DNA of 60,325 nucleotides. Origin: Elusimicrobiota bacterium (GTDB lineage: Bacteria; Elusimicrobiota; Elusimicrobia; UBA1565). The stretch covers positions 1 through 60,325 of the forward strand of contig JACRDO010000027.1 of NCBI GenBank assembly GCA_016212885.1. Direction: 5' to 3'. A program made the position numbers and the translations under genes. Position 1 is the stretch's first letter, and every line of letters starts with the position of its first letter. The notes under the pieces were generated by a model. It did not search any database. It saw only the letters and a program-made list of their open reading frames with translations, and had not been told where the DNA came from. Below are positions 50,801-57,633 of this stretch, piece by piece.

Positions 50801-50809
50801 GTTCTTCAT
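44846..50809 (-). CDS. Alpha-2-macroglobulin family protein
   Basis: A 1987-residue exported protein. Signal peptide to about 21 (F-P-L-R-A-Q-A-A-D); TPR-like helices with D-R-G-Q-Y-Q-E-A-L-K-I-Y from 32 to about 340; then macroglobulin beta domains including V-F-V-E-T-E-R-P-I-Y-R-P-G-Q (the MG3-type signature), the alpha-2-macroglobulin core near W-R-I-A-G-S-V-L-T, and a toroid helical domain. The thioester site reads E-C-V-E-Q near residue 1455, keeping the Cys and Glu-Gln of the canonical G-C-G-E-Q. Bacterial members trap proteases that attack the envelope. The usual partner, penicillin-binding protein 1C, is not adjacent. Confidence 0.93.
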   Translation of the reverse strand: MKNLLKGIVCLAFLFPLRAQAADAGDPDQLFDRGQYQEALKIYGEAAKMGEGEAKWRAFYRACESEALIFRYGEAVERFKKAELPKDGLWRARLLILKAELFREFLKQYGYAAPTEIVEGEIEVFRRPAAELRKEVEAAYRELWGLREAMAKRLVDEEAYFLDVAKSDRGLYPTQLDFFVLRFGEHLLSESQDPEGKAKPDSQLLLKSDYPVPFASAEFPGAQAAALYEAAYRMGGEGRTEAAENWRLERALLPLRYSGRFAPMRDYNAGSDEAAALFERWMGDFKSPEAKARAGFEAASIHRSRQRYEEALRLCKRVSEEWAKTRSAESCEKLSAEIRRPELNLQAKTTPPDGKGALTATSRNLKEVYLRLYPLTPDEALRMHGEGQATWSSALNWVGPKAFREIVSWRTPSRSWTAPVKGSPYESRSTTIDLPDPALGVYLAVACSDKAFEPGSSMLVGAFLNVTNAVLFGSAGLAGPGRDLVYQPQGPFEKTLGAFWFYAMDGKSGNPLRKAEIDLFYGDYNNWERRSLSTDELGRASIDMPISLQVHGHSQKNADPLLHHQESWAFWANPLTIGFSPPPYVHVFVETERPIYRPGQKVAFKATVLTRIPQGFKTYDGAAEVRLKMMDANWQEVASVVKKPGPFGSVAGEFLIPAGRLLGRYRINAAIEETGGPYAGSVEFGVEEYKRPEFEATLAEAKGAWRFGKEATVEGDVKYYFGGPAPNANVTYIVTRETWRPWFCWWWSWRYPGGDSQEVLRGDVKTDENGHFKFAFTPQPRDPSTDQPPARFHVRVEAREAGGRTINAEKSYTAGSKAYLFSITPAAGFMMSDAAFRVGVKLMNLNEQAVSGKGSYTLSRIEKDPEAQIFGENWSGFPESRSIDQLYANVPDGPEVRRGALSFKEAGETPVLLKDLSAGAYRLKLKAEDPWGGEVQQAIVLLCADSKTKRLPLNISALALPEHAEYAVGENSRMLIGSAELSGTVHVEIWGGDNLLERRALAGGGVHVFELPLKEDHKGGVSVRWFGVKDYKARAGSATLAVPWKEKRLSVKLRHDKVLKPGQKAVWSLAAKDSQGKPVEAEASVRMFDRSLEYYAKAEETAFEWLYSERERPSGAMGSFLTRHGTALPVEKGWIKELLDLFSKRIQEPLPPGLRINRSRIHGRHRKFALARRGEMKMEESEGMMMEDKMVAVSAAAAPQMAMEQLSGGGMAKAKKDEGNAAPPPPQIRKDFSETAFYKPQLRLRAGKASFSLKAPERLTGWRIAGSVLTRDVKSGKFTAETLTRKDLMVRVEIPRFLREGDEAEFKAVVHNETEEEMTGSVSLSILEGEDPAGAQFGLKGSEVEFKAKAHGTSAHAWKVKAPRELKSFKIRTIARSGEKVDAEERDMPVLPSRQRVIDSLIAALNGDVVKKLTLKALGQKDETRINELLQLQVDPQLALAVLNSIPFLVHYPYECVEQTLNRYVPLAIVHAVYRKHPALAKAAAKLPRRKTLTPAWEGDDPKRMTELVETPWLVQSKGIESVWPVVNMLDPVIVSLEKDDALKKLQESQLPDGGFPWFPGGRADPYMTLLVLAGFAEAQRYGVDAPPELIERALRYVMSEIPRHLKPEEQEVSLLLYASYVVTSFPQKLKALPSAMEAVKFAKAWLDFADKHSDAMTQIGKAYAAQAYFKLGDKAKAELYLDRAMDGVRDDPISGAYWQPEKYSWLWYHDTLESHAFMLRTLQLLRPKDKTIPGLVQWMLFNRKGTEWKSTKASAAAVFALLDVLKARGALDKGDTYEVHWGPTIESVQIAPEDFLEKPLRWTKLGADIAKAGAPEVKKTGPGLAFASLTYIYTTEAAVEESEPGELNVSRKFYRRMKEGEVYRLTPLKLGETVKVGDDIEVQLKINTRSQFEYVQLKDPRGAGFEAEALLSGWKWDQLSRYEEPRDSLTNFFVSWLPHGEYVLKYRIKPTTAGKYRIGPAVMQSMYSPEFAAHSSGFELQVEEVK

Positions 50810-50860
50810 TGGACTCTCCTAATAGATGATTAGACAGCTCAGGAGCGGCAAGGTTCCAAA

Positions 50861-51451
50861 TCAATGGGTCAGGATGCGCTGGAGCGAATCCGCGTTGACG
50901 ATGATGACCATGCTGCACTCGGCCGAGAGGTTCTCGGAGTACATGTCGATATGGGACATCATCAGGATGTCCTGGCGGCCGTCGTAGTCGCCGAGCACGG
51001 CGGCGAGGATGTCGGTCTTCGTCCCTTCGATGACCTCGGGGACCGAGAGGATGATGGTCAGGTCGTACTCGTTGGCGACCGCGCCGATGACGCCCTGCGC
51101 GAGGACGTTGGAGACCTCGCCGATGGTGAGCTTCTGGATGTCGGGCAGCTTCTCGAGCTTGCCGGCGTAGGGCTTGGTGACCGCCTCGGTCACGGACTTG
51201 GCGCCCCTGCCGGTGAAGAGGATCAGGAATTCCAGCGGCACGTCCGCGCGGGACCTGAACCGCACTCCCATGTGGGGCCCGTTGTCGCGCTGGAACCAGG
51301 ACAAGAGCCGGACCACCGGGATCTCGTTGATGCTGGAGGTGACGATCCCCCACTTGGTGTGGGACATCCGCCCGAGCAGATCCGTGCTCCGGCCGACGCC
51401 GGATTCGATCAACCGGGTGACGGTCTCCTTCTGGGCGAGCGTGAGGTTCAT
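50861..51451 (-). CDS. CheC-like phosphatase
   Basis: A 196-residue protein with one CheC active-site segment, I-G-E-V-S-N-V-L-A-Q-G-V (Glu and Asn spaced as required) near residues 110-121, followed about 22 residues later by V-P-E-V-I-E-G. CheC-type proteins dephosphorylate CheY. Its ATG overlaps the CheY-like stop by four bases, so the two are coupled and probably act on each other. No methyl-accepting receptors, CheA or flagellar genes are in the window, so the output may be unrelated to motility. Confidence 0.8.
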   Translation of the reverse strand: MNLTLAQKETVTRLIESGVGRSTDLLGRMSHTKWGIVTSSINEIPVVRLLSWFQRDNGPHMGVRFRSRADVPLEFLILFTGRGAKSVTEAVTKPYAGKLEKLPDIQKLTIGEVSNVLAQGVIGAVANEYDLTIILSVPEVIEGTKTDILAAVLGDYDGRQDILMMSHIDMYSENLSAECSMVIIVNADSLQRILTH

Positions 51452-51831
51452 GCGGCAGGCCTGCGCATGGAGGACGCGATCTTCTCGATCTGGCCGGCGA
51501 GATCGTCCACGTCGAACGGCTTGCGGAGCACCCCGGCCGCCCTCAGCTGGAGGGCCTGGTCCTGGAGCTTCTTCTGGTCGTTGCCCGTGATGATGAGGAC
51601 CCGGGCGAACGGGTCAGCCTTCCGTATCTCGCGCAGAGCCGAGAGGCCGTCCGCGTCCGGCAGGGAGATGTCGAGGGTGACGAGATCGGGCTTCAATTCC
51701 TTATAAGTCTTGAAGGCGCCGGCCGCGGTGTCCGCCTGGCCCACGATCTCATGGCCCAGCGATTCGAGCATCTCCTGCAGCATCAGCCGCATGACCGGAG
51801 AATCATCCACGATCAGGATCCGATAGGACAT
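51448..51831 (-). CDS. CheY-like single-domain response regulator
   Basis: Start at the ATG at 51831 (M-S-Y-R-I-L-I-V-D-D-S-P); an upstream in-frame ATG adds 20 unlikely residues. The 127-residue receiver has the acidic pair D-D, the phospho-acceptor Asp in L-V-T-L-D-I-S-L-P-D-A-D-G, the I-I-T-G-N switch and the Lys in V-L-R-K-P-F. All key residues are intact. A CheC-like phosphatase overlaps its stop. No output domain is attached. Confidence 0.93.
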   Translation of the reverse strand: MSYRILIVDDSPVMRLMLQEMLESLGHEIVGQADTAAGAFKTYKELKPDLVTLDISLPDADGLSALREIRKADPFARVLIITGNDQKKLQDQALQLRAAGVLRKPFDVDDLAGQIEKIASSMRRPAA

Positions 51832-51902
51832 GTTTGTAGTGTAGCAGGGCGCGAAGCCTTCCGCAAGCGATCTTCCGATGTCTTGCCGCACAGCCCGGAA
51901 AA

Positions 51903-52433
51903 ATGGACAATGCGCTCATGCGGCCGAGCGCGGGCGCGCCGACGGCGGAGGAGCTCATCCGGCTCTACGGCCTCGTCCCCCACCCGGAGGGAGGCTACTA
52001 CCGGGAGACCCACCGTTCCATTGGGACCATCCCCAAGGCGGTCCTTCCCGCGCAATACTGCGGCCCGCGGCACTACTCCACGGCCGTCCTTTTCCTCCTC
52101 CCGGAAGGCTCGGTCTCCCGCCTGCACCGCCTCCTTTCGGACGAGCTCTGGCATTTCCACCTCGGCGGCCCGCTGGAGCTCTTTGCGATCCACCCCGACG
52201 GGAAGGTGGAGTCCCTCACGCTGGGGCAAGACGTCCTGGCCGGTCAGAAGCTCCAGCACGCGGTCAGCGCCGGCTGCTGGTTCGGCGCGGCCCCGCTCCC
52301 CGGCAGCGGCTACTCTTTCCTCGGAGCGACCGTGGCGCCGGGCTTCGACTTCAAGGACTTCCAGCTCGCCGACTCCGAGAGCCTGGCCTCCAAGTTCCCG
52401 CACGCGCGGGAGATCATCCGGAAGCTCGCCTGA
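51903..52433 (+). CDS. Cupin superfamily protein, DUF985
   Basis: A 176-residue cupin. [10 protein letters not shown] near residues 26-35, then [13 protein letters not shown] with metal-ligand-type His, G-C-W-F-G-A near 123, and [10 protein letters not shown] near the end are the DUF985 pattern. Members are small cytosolic cupins of unknown or sugar-related function. It diverges from the CheY gene; its last 20 bases overlap the convergent purE gene. Confidence 0.9.
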   Translation: MDNALMRPSAGAPTAEELIRLYGLVPHPEGGYYRETHRSIGTIPKAVLPAQYCGPRHYSTAVLFLLPEGSVSRLHRLLSDELWHFHLGGPLELFAIHPDGKVESLTLGQDVLAGQKLQHAVSAGCWFGAAPLPGSGYSFLGATVAPGFDFKDFQLADSESLASKFPHAREIIRKLA

Positions 52434-52902
52434 CTATCCCGACGCCTTCAGCCGCGGCTTTCCTGCGGCCGCGCTCGAGTTTCGCCGCGAGCTCGGGCCG
52501 GCTCAAAGCCAAAATGCGCGCGGCGAGCAGGGCCGCGTTCTTCGCCCCGTTGATGGCGACCGCGGCGACCGGCACGCCGGAAGGCATCTGCGCGATGGAG
52601 AGCAGTGAATCGAGCCCCTTAAGCGAGCGCGACTCGATGGGAACCCCGATGACCGGCAGGGCCGTGAGCGCGGCCATCATCCCGGGCAGGGCCGCGGCGC
52701 CGCCGGCTCCTCCGATGAGGACCTGCAGGCCGCGCGGCCGGGCCTTCCGCATGTACTCGAAGAGCGCATCCGGCGCGCGGTGCGCCGAGATCACGCGCAT
52801 CTCATGCGGGATGCCGAGCTTCCCAAGGACGCGGGAGCACTCGCGCATCGTTTCGAGGTCCGAACGGCTGCCCATCAGGATGCCGACCAAAGGCTTCTTC
52901 AT
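52414..52902 (-). CDS. purE: N5-carboxyaminoimidazole ribonucleotide mutase
   Basis: Start at the ATG at 52902 ([15 protein letters not shown]); the longer frame adds 33 residues without support. The 162-residue enzyme has G-S-R-S-D near 10, the catalytic S-A-H-R near 38, [11 protein letters not shown] near 64 and [10 protein letters not shown] near 98. It converts N5-CAIR to CAIR in purine synthesis. In most PurE proteins the third motif reads A-A-H-L-P-G; here that His is Ala. No purK is adjacent. Confidence 0.92.
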   Translation of the reverse strand: MKKPLVGILMGSRSDLETMRECSRVLGKLGIPHEMRVISAHRAPDALFEYMRKARPRGLQVLIGGAGGAAALPGMMAALTALPVIGVPIESRSLKGLDSLLSIAQMPSGVPVAAVAINGAKNAALLAARILALSRPELAAKLERGRRKAAAEGVGIVRRASG

Positions 52903-52940
52903 AATAAGGAATGATACGAAAAATTTGGTCCAATGAGGCC

Positions 52941-55022
52941 ATGATGCGCAATTCTGCGAAGGCTTCCCTTTTCGCCGCCTCCATCGCGCTGGCCGCTCCA
53001 CTGGGCGCCTTGGCCGACGAGGGGATGTGGACTTTCGACAACCCGCCCTCGGCTCTGCTTAAGGAGCGCTACGGCTTCACGCCCACTCCGCAGTGGCTGG
53101 AGCATCTGCGTCTCTCCTCCGTGCGCCTCAACGACGGCGGCTCCGGCTCCTTCGTCTCCTCCGAGGGCCTGGTATTGACGAACCACCACGTGGCCCTGGG
53201 CCAGCTCCAGAAGGTCTCCTCCGAAAAGAAGGACTACGTGCAGGACGGCTTCTACGCGACGACCCGCGGCGAGGAGCTGCCCTGCCCGGACATGGAGATG
53301 AATGTCCTTGTATCGATGGAGGAAGTCACGGACCGCGTGCTCGGGGCCTTAGACCCCAAAGCCCCGGATAGAGCGCAGAACGAGCAGCGCAAGGCCGAGA
53401 TGGCCCGCATCGAGAAAGAGTCCGCGGACAAGACCGGCCTGCGCTCGGACGCAGTCGAGCTCTACTACGGCGGCGAGTACTGGCTCTACCGCTATAAGAA
53501 ATACACGGACCTCCGGCTCGTATTCGCCCCGGAGGCCCAGGCCGCCTTCTACGGAGGCGACCCGGACAATTTCACCTACCCGCGCTACGACCTCGACATG
53601 GCGCTCTTCCGGGCCTACGAGGACGGCAAGCCCGCCCGCCCCAAGCACTGGCTGAAATGGAGCAAGGCCGGCGCGAAGGAAGGGGACCTCGTGTTCGTGA
53701 GCGGCCATCCGGGCCATACGGAGAGGCTGCAGACCCTCGCCCAGCTCGAATTCCAGCGGGACCGCTTCCTGCCCATGCGCCTGAAGCTCCTCCGGGAGCG
53801 CTTGAAGGCCCTGCGGGCGTACTCGGCGCGGGGCGCGGAGCAGGCTCGGCGCGCGCAGGCCCTGATCTACGGCTATGAAAACTCGAACAAGGCGCTCACC
53901 GGCTCTTTAGAGGGCCTGCTCTCCCCCCGCCTGCTTTCAGACAAGGCGAAAGCCGAGTCCGAGTTCCGCTCCCTGCTGGCCTCCAAGCCCGAGACCGCGG
54001 ACTGCGCCGGCGCCTTCGACAGGATCGCGGCGGCCGAGAAGCTGCTCGCTCCCCGGAGCGGAGAGCATATCTTCCGCAGCCGGCCCAGCGGCTCCCGCCT
54101 GCTCAGCCTCGCCGAATCCATCGTCCGCTGGGCGCGCGAGGCCGGGAAGCCCAACGAGAAGCGCTACGAGGAGTTCCGGGACTCCGCTCTCGAATCCCTG
54201 CGCTTCGAGACCTTCTCGCCCGCGCCGCTCTACGCGGACCTCGAGGAGACGATGCTGGGCCTCTACCTTCGGATGGCCCTGCAGGAGTTCGGGCCGGAGC
54301 ATCCTTTCGTGAAGGCCGCCTTGGGCGGCGGAAAGCCGGAGGACGTCGCCTCGCAGGCCGTGGCCGGGACCAAGCTCTTCGACCCGGAGTTCAGGCGCAG
54401 GCTCGTGGAGGGCGGGCTGAAGGCCGTGGAGTCGGCGGAGGACCCCCTGGTCGCGCTCGCCAGGCGCATGGACCCGGACTACCGCGAGATGCGCAAGTGG
54501 TACGAGGACAACATCCAGAGCGTCCTGGCCGTGGAAGGCCGCAGGATCGCGAAGGCCCGCTTCGCGGCCTTCGGCCGCTCCACCTACCCCGATGCGACCT
54601 TCACCCTGCGCCTGAGCTTCGGCAAGGTCGCGGGCTACGAGGAGGGGACCACCCTCGTCCCCAGCAGGACCACCTTCTTCGGCCTCTTCGACCGGGCCGA
54701 GAGCTTCGAGGGCATGCCTCCCTTCGACCTGCCGCGAAGGTTCGCCGAGGCGCGCGGCCGCCTGGACCTTGCGACGCCGCTCAACTTCGCGACGACCAAC
54801 GACATCATCGGCGGGAACTCCGGCAGCCCGGTGGCGGACAAGGACGGGCGCCTGGTGGGCCTCATCTTCGACGGCAACATCCAGGGGCTGATCCTCGACT
54901 ACGTCTACACGGAGGAGCAGTCGCGCGCGGTGGCGGTCCACTCGGCCGGGATGCTGCACGCGCTGGCCGCGGTCTACGGGATGGACGCCCTGGCCGACGA
55001 GCTGGCGGGCGCCAAGCCTTGA
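52941..55022 (+). CDS. S46 family serine peptidase (dipeptidyl-peptidase 7/11-like)
   Basis: Start at the first of two ATGs at 52941, giving a signal peptide ending A-L-A-D near residue 26; an earlier ATG at 52911 is unlikely. The 693-residue protein has the chymotrypsin-like His in L-T-N-H-H-V (79-84), the Asp in Y-P-R-Y-D-L-D-M near 217, and the Ser in I-G-G-N-S-G-S-P near 627. Family members remove dipeptides from N-termini in the periplasm and support growth on peptides. The segment after F-D-G-N that sets side-chain preference is divergent, so specificity is not predictable. Confidence 0.93.
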   Translation: MMRNSAKASLFAASIALAAPLGALADEGMWTFDNPPSALLKERYGFTPTPQWLEHLRLSSVRLNDGGSGSFVSSEGLVLTNHHVALGQLQKVSSEKKDYVQDGFYATTRGEELPCPDMEMNVLVSMEEVTDRVLGALDPKAPDRAQNEQRKAEMARIEKESADKTGLRSDAVELYYGGEYWLYRYKKYTDLRLVFAPEAQAAFYGGDPDNFTYPRYDLDMALFRAYEDGKPARPKHWLKWSKAGAKEGDLVFVSGHPGHTERLQTLAQLEFQRDRFLPMRLKLLRERLKALRAYSARGAEQARRAQALIYGYENSNKALTGSLEGLLSPRLLSDKAKAESEFRSLLASKPETADCAGAFDRIAAAEKLLAPRSGEHIFRSRPSGSRLLSLAESIVRWAREAGKPNEKRYEEFRDSALESLRFETFSPAPLYADLEETMLGLYLRMALQEFGPEHPFVKAALGGGKPEDVASQAVAGTKLFDPEFRRRLVEGGLKAVESAEDPLVALARRMDPDYREMRKWYEDNIQSVLAVEGRRIAKARFAAFGRSTYPDATFTLRLSFGKVAGYEEGTTLVPSRTTFFGLFDRAESFEGMPPFDLPRRFAEARGRLDLATPLNFATTNDIIGGNSGSPVADKDGRLVGLIFDGNIQGLILDYVYTEEQSRAVAVHSAGMLHALAAVYGMDALADELAGAKP

Positions 55023-55068
55023 CGCTGACCGGCGGACCGTTCTATATTAGACAACAGGAGGATTCGAT

Positions 55069-55434
55069 ATGTCAAAGAACATCCTGATCGCGGACGACGA
55101 GCCGGACATGGCGGATTTCCTCAAGACGGCGCTGGAGGCGGACGGATATATGGTGGAATCCGCGGGCTCCGCGGACGCGATCGTGGGCAAACTCAAGACG
55201 TTCCAGGCGGACATCATCCTCCTCGACATGGGCATGCCCGGCTTAGACCCCACCACTCCCGCCAGGGACGTGCGCAACCGCACGCGGACCAAGGCCAAGA
55301 TCCTCATCATGACCGGACGCGACATCGCCAAGGAGCAGAAGGAGGGGCACCTTCAGGGCTCGGACGGGGCCCTGCAGAAAGGCGCCGGCATGGACTCCAT
55401 CTTGAAAAAAGTCCGGGAGATCGCGCCCAAATGA
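55069..55434 (+). CDS. Response regulator receiver protein
   Basis: A 121-residue receiver: I-L-I-A-D-D-E-P-D near 5-13, phospho-acceptor Asp in I-I-L-L-D-M-G-M-P-G near 49-58, and I-L-I-M-T-G-R near 80. The region where the conserved Lys is expected (L-Q-K-G) is retained though the preceding helix is altered. A clean AGGAGG lies before the ATG. It overlaps htpX by four bases, which links it to envelope stress proteolysis. No kinase is adjacent. Confidence 0.9.
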   Translation: MSKNILIADDEPDMADFLKTALEADGYMVESAGSADAIVGKLKTFQADIILLDMGMPGLDPTTPARDVRNRTRTKAKILIMTGRDIAKEQKEGHLQGSDGALQKGAGMDSILKKVREIAPK

Positions 55435-56330
55435 AACGGATACTGCTCTTCCTCGCCTCCAACATCCTCATCCTCCTGACCCTGTCGATCGTGGTCAGGA
55501 TTTTCGGCCTGGACAGGCACTTGATGGCCTACGGCGGGAATCTGGGGGGCCTGCTCGCCTTCTGCGCGGTCTTCGGGTTCGGCGGCTCGATCATCTCTCT
55601 GCTCATCTCGCGCTGGATGGCCAAGATGGCGCTCGGCGTGGAGCTCATCGACCCGAACAGCCCCCGGAACTCCGCGGAGTCGTTCCTCGTGGAGAAGGTG
55701 CGTATCCTTTCCTCGCGCGCGGGGATCTCGACGCTCCCTGAGATCGGCATCTACCCGAGCCCGGAGGTCAACGCCTTCGCGACCGGGCCCAGCAAGAACC
55801 GCGCGCTCGTGGCGGTCTCAGCCGGCCTGCTAAACCGCATGGACGAGGACGCGATCGAGGGGGTCATCGGCCACGAGCTCTCCCACGTGGCCAACGGCGA
55901 CATGGTGACCATGACCCTGCTCCAGGGGCTGGCGAACACCTTCGTGATGTTCTTCGCCCGGGTGGCGGCCTTCCTCATCAGCCAGGCCCTGCGCTCGCGC
56001 GACCGGCGCGGAGGCCTTGGGCCGATCGCCTACTACCTCCTGGTCTGGGTCCTGGAGATCGCTTTCATGCTGCTCGCGAGCATCGTCATCTACTCCTTCT
56101 CCCGCTGGCGCGAGTACCGCGCCGACGCGGGCTCGGCCGGCGTGGCGGGCAGGGAGAAGATGATCCACGCGCTCGAGTCGCTTAAGCGCAGCTCCGAGCT
56201 GATCGACGACCGCCACGCGGCGCTCGCGACCATGAAGATCAACTCCCGGGGGGCCGGACTGCTGGCAAAGCTCTTCTCCAGCCACCCTCCGCTGGAAAAA
56301 CGCATCGCGGCGGTGAAAGCCCTGCCGTAG
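55431..56330 (+). CDS. htpX: Membrane metalloprotease HtpX
   Basis: A 299-residue M48 protease. Two N-terminal membrane helices (about 5-25 and 38-60), the zinc site H-E-L-S-H (148-152), two further helices (about 160-180 and 195-225), and the third zinc ligand in R-E-Y-R-A-D near 229. HtpX degrades damaged membrane proteins at the cytoplasmic side. Its start is coupled to the preceding response regulator. Confidence 0.95.
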   Translation: MKRILLFLASNILILLTLSIVVRIFGLDRHLMAYGGNLGGLLAFCAVFGFGGSIISLLISRWMAKMALGVELIDPNSPRNSAESFLVEKVRILSSRAGISTLPEIGIYPSPEVNAFATGPSKNRALVAVSAGLLNRMDEDAIEGVIGHELSHVANGDMVTMTLLQGLANTFVMFFARVAAFLISQALRSRDRRGGLGPIAYYLLVWVLEIAFMLLASIVIYSFSRWREYRADAGSAGVAGREKMIHALESLKRSSELIDDRHAALATMKINSRGAGLLAKLFSSHPPLEKRIAAVKALP

Positions 56331-56433
56331 CTCGACATCCTGGGTCTTTGGGCCTAGAAATCCCGGTCTCATTGGACCCGTGTCGTTTGCCCTGGAAACC
56401 CGCTACAATGAGGATATCCACATGGAGGTGGAG

Positions 56434-56955
56434 ATGAGACTGATCGTTGCCCTGTTGACCCTCGCCCTGACGGGCGTTTCGTGCGCCGCGCAAGTCGTCG
56501 TCGAGCAGGCCGCCTCGGATATCCCGGCCGTCCTGCAGGCGGTCAAGAAGGCCGCCGCGGCCGAGCCGGCCGCCGCCTTCCAGGCCGCCGCAATGACCGG
56601 CATCGACGTACAGTGGGACTGCAAGAAATTCATTTTCGAGGAGAGCAGCCCGGCCGAGTCCGCCCCCCAGGACTTCCGGAGCGAGACTTGGCTCGAGGAA
56701 TGCGACAACATCCCCATGCCCAACCCGCCCGGCGGAGGCATCTGCATCCCGCGCCGCAGGCTCCTCAGCGTGGACCAGCGGACCGTGAAGATCAGCATCA
56801 CCGGCCGCCAGGCCCCAGGGCCCAAAGAGGTCTTCGAGGTCTGCCTGTGGGGCAGGTCCCTGAGCCTGAAGGTGAAGCAGTCCCCGAACAAGTACAGCGT
56901 CCAGGAGAAGAACGAGCCCGTCTTCAACACGACCTACGTCCTGACCAAGAAGTAA
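56434..56955 (+). CDS. Secreted hypothetical protein
   Basis: Start at the ATG at 56434 (M-R-L-I-V-A-L-L-T-L-A-L), with GGAGG five bases upstream; earlier ATGs lack such a site. A signal peptide follows, with V-S-C-A-A-Q near residue 16 resembling a lipobox, so it may be a lipoprotein. The 173-residue product has an Ala-rich helix, then a beta-rich part with four cysteines (W-D-C-K-K, E-E-C-D-N, G-I-C-I-P, E-V-C-L-W). No family recognised. A strong terminator follows. Confidence 0.65.
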   Translation: MRLIVALLTLALTGVSCAAQVVVEQAASDIPAVLQAVKKAAAAEPAAAFQAAAMTGIDVQWDCKKFIFEESSPAESAPQDFRSETWLEECDNIPMPNPPGGGICIPRRRLLSVDQRTVKISITGRQAPGPKEVFEVCLWGRSLSLKVKQSPNKYSVQEKNEPVFNTTYVLTKK

Positions 56956-56977
56956 TCGCGTCAGGCGAAGGGATCGA

Positions 56978-57013
56978 GGGGCCGGCCCGGCTCACCGGGC
57001 CGGCCCCTTGCTT
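56978..57013 (+). terminator. Strong GC-rich terminator hairpin
   Basis: A perfect 13-bp stem, GGGGCCGGCCCGG (56978-56990) with its complement (56995-57007), loop CTCA, followed by TTGCTTT. It lies 22 bases after the preceding stop and ends just before the next gene. Confidence 0.75.
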
Positions 57014-57030
57014 TGTGATACAATGAGACC

Positions 57031-57633
57031 GTGACCGGAAACCGGTTCTTCGCTGTCTTATCCGTCGTTGTCCTGCCGGCCTCGATGTCCGCTTGGGCGG
57101 GAGCAGCCGGAATCGATACTGGGAAGCTCCCCGAAAATCCCCAACTCCAGGAGTGCTCGGCCAAGGGCATGCGGCAGATGATGGCGCTCGCCGACAGGCA
57201 GGCCTCCACGAGCGCCCCCGCCGGATTCTGGCAGGATTACGCGTACTGCGCGAGCCTCTCCGGGATGCCTTCGAGCGTGCTGATGGCTCTGCGCCGCGCG
57301 GAGCAGGCCGGAGCGCGTCCGACCAAGATGGACGAGCTTCTGCGCCAGCAGGCCATCAAACTGCTCAAGGCCCCCTCGCCTGATGCGGCGTATGCGCCCC
57401 GCGATTGCTGGGTCAGCCTGGGGATCGGGAAAGGCGCGAAGCGGTTCACCAGCCGGATGCTGGGGATCTCGGTGGACGTCCCGAAGGGCTGGCAGGCCGA
57501 GCCTGCGCCGATGAAGGACCAAGCGGGCATGATCGTGCTGTCGCCTCCGGCTTATGCGGGGCTTCGGCTATACCTACATCGCGCCGCAGGCGGCGGCTTT
57601 TACGCGGCGGGGCTGCGACTGAGCAGTTCCTGA
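57031..57633 (+). CDS. Exported hypothetical protein
   Basis: A 200-residue protein from a GTG at 57031. Signal peptide to about 24 (V-V-V-L-P-A-S-M-S-A-W-A-G). The rest is helical to about residue 115, then V-S-L-G-I-G and a segment with D-V-P-K-G-W-Q-A-E-P like exported proteins with a single beta domain. The C-terminus is short and encoded opposite the kinase gene end (34-base overlap), so it could be truncated. No family recognised. Confidence 0.6.
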   Translation: MTGNRFFAVLSVVVLPASMSAWAGAAGIDTGKLPENPQLQECSAKGMRQMMALADRQASTSAPAGFWQDYAYCASLSGMPSSVLMALRRAEQAGARPTKMDELLRQQAIKLLKAPSPDAAYAPRDCWVSLGIGKGAKRFTSRMLGISVDVPKGWQAEPAPMKDQAGMIVLSPPAYAGLRLYLHRAAGGGFYAAGLRLSSS

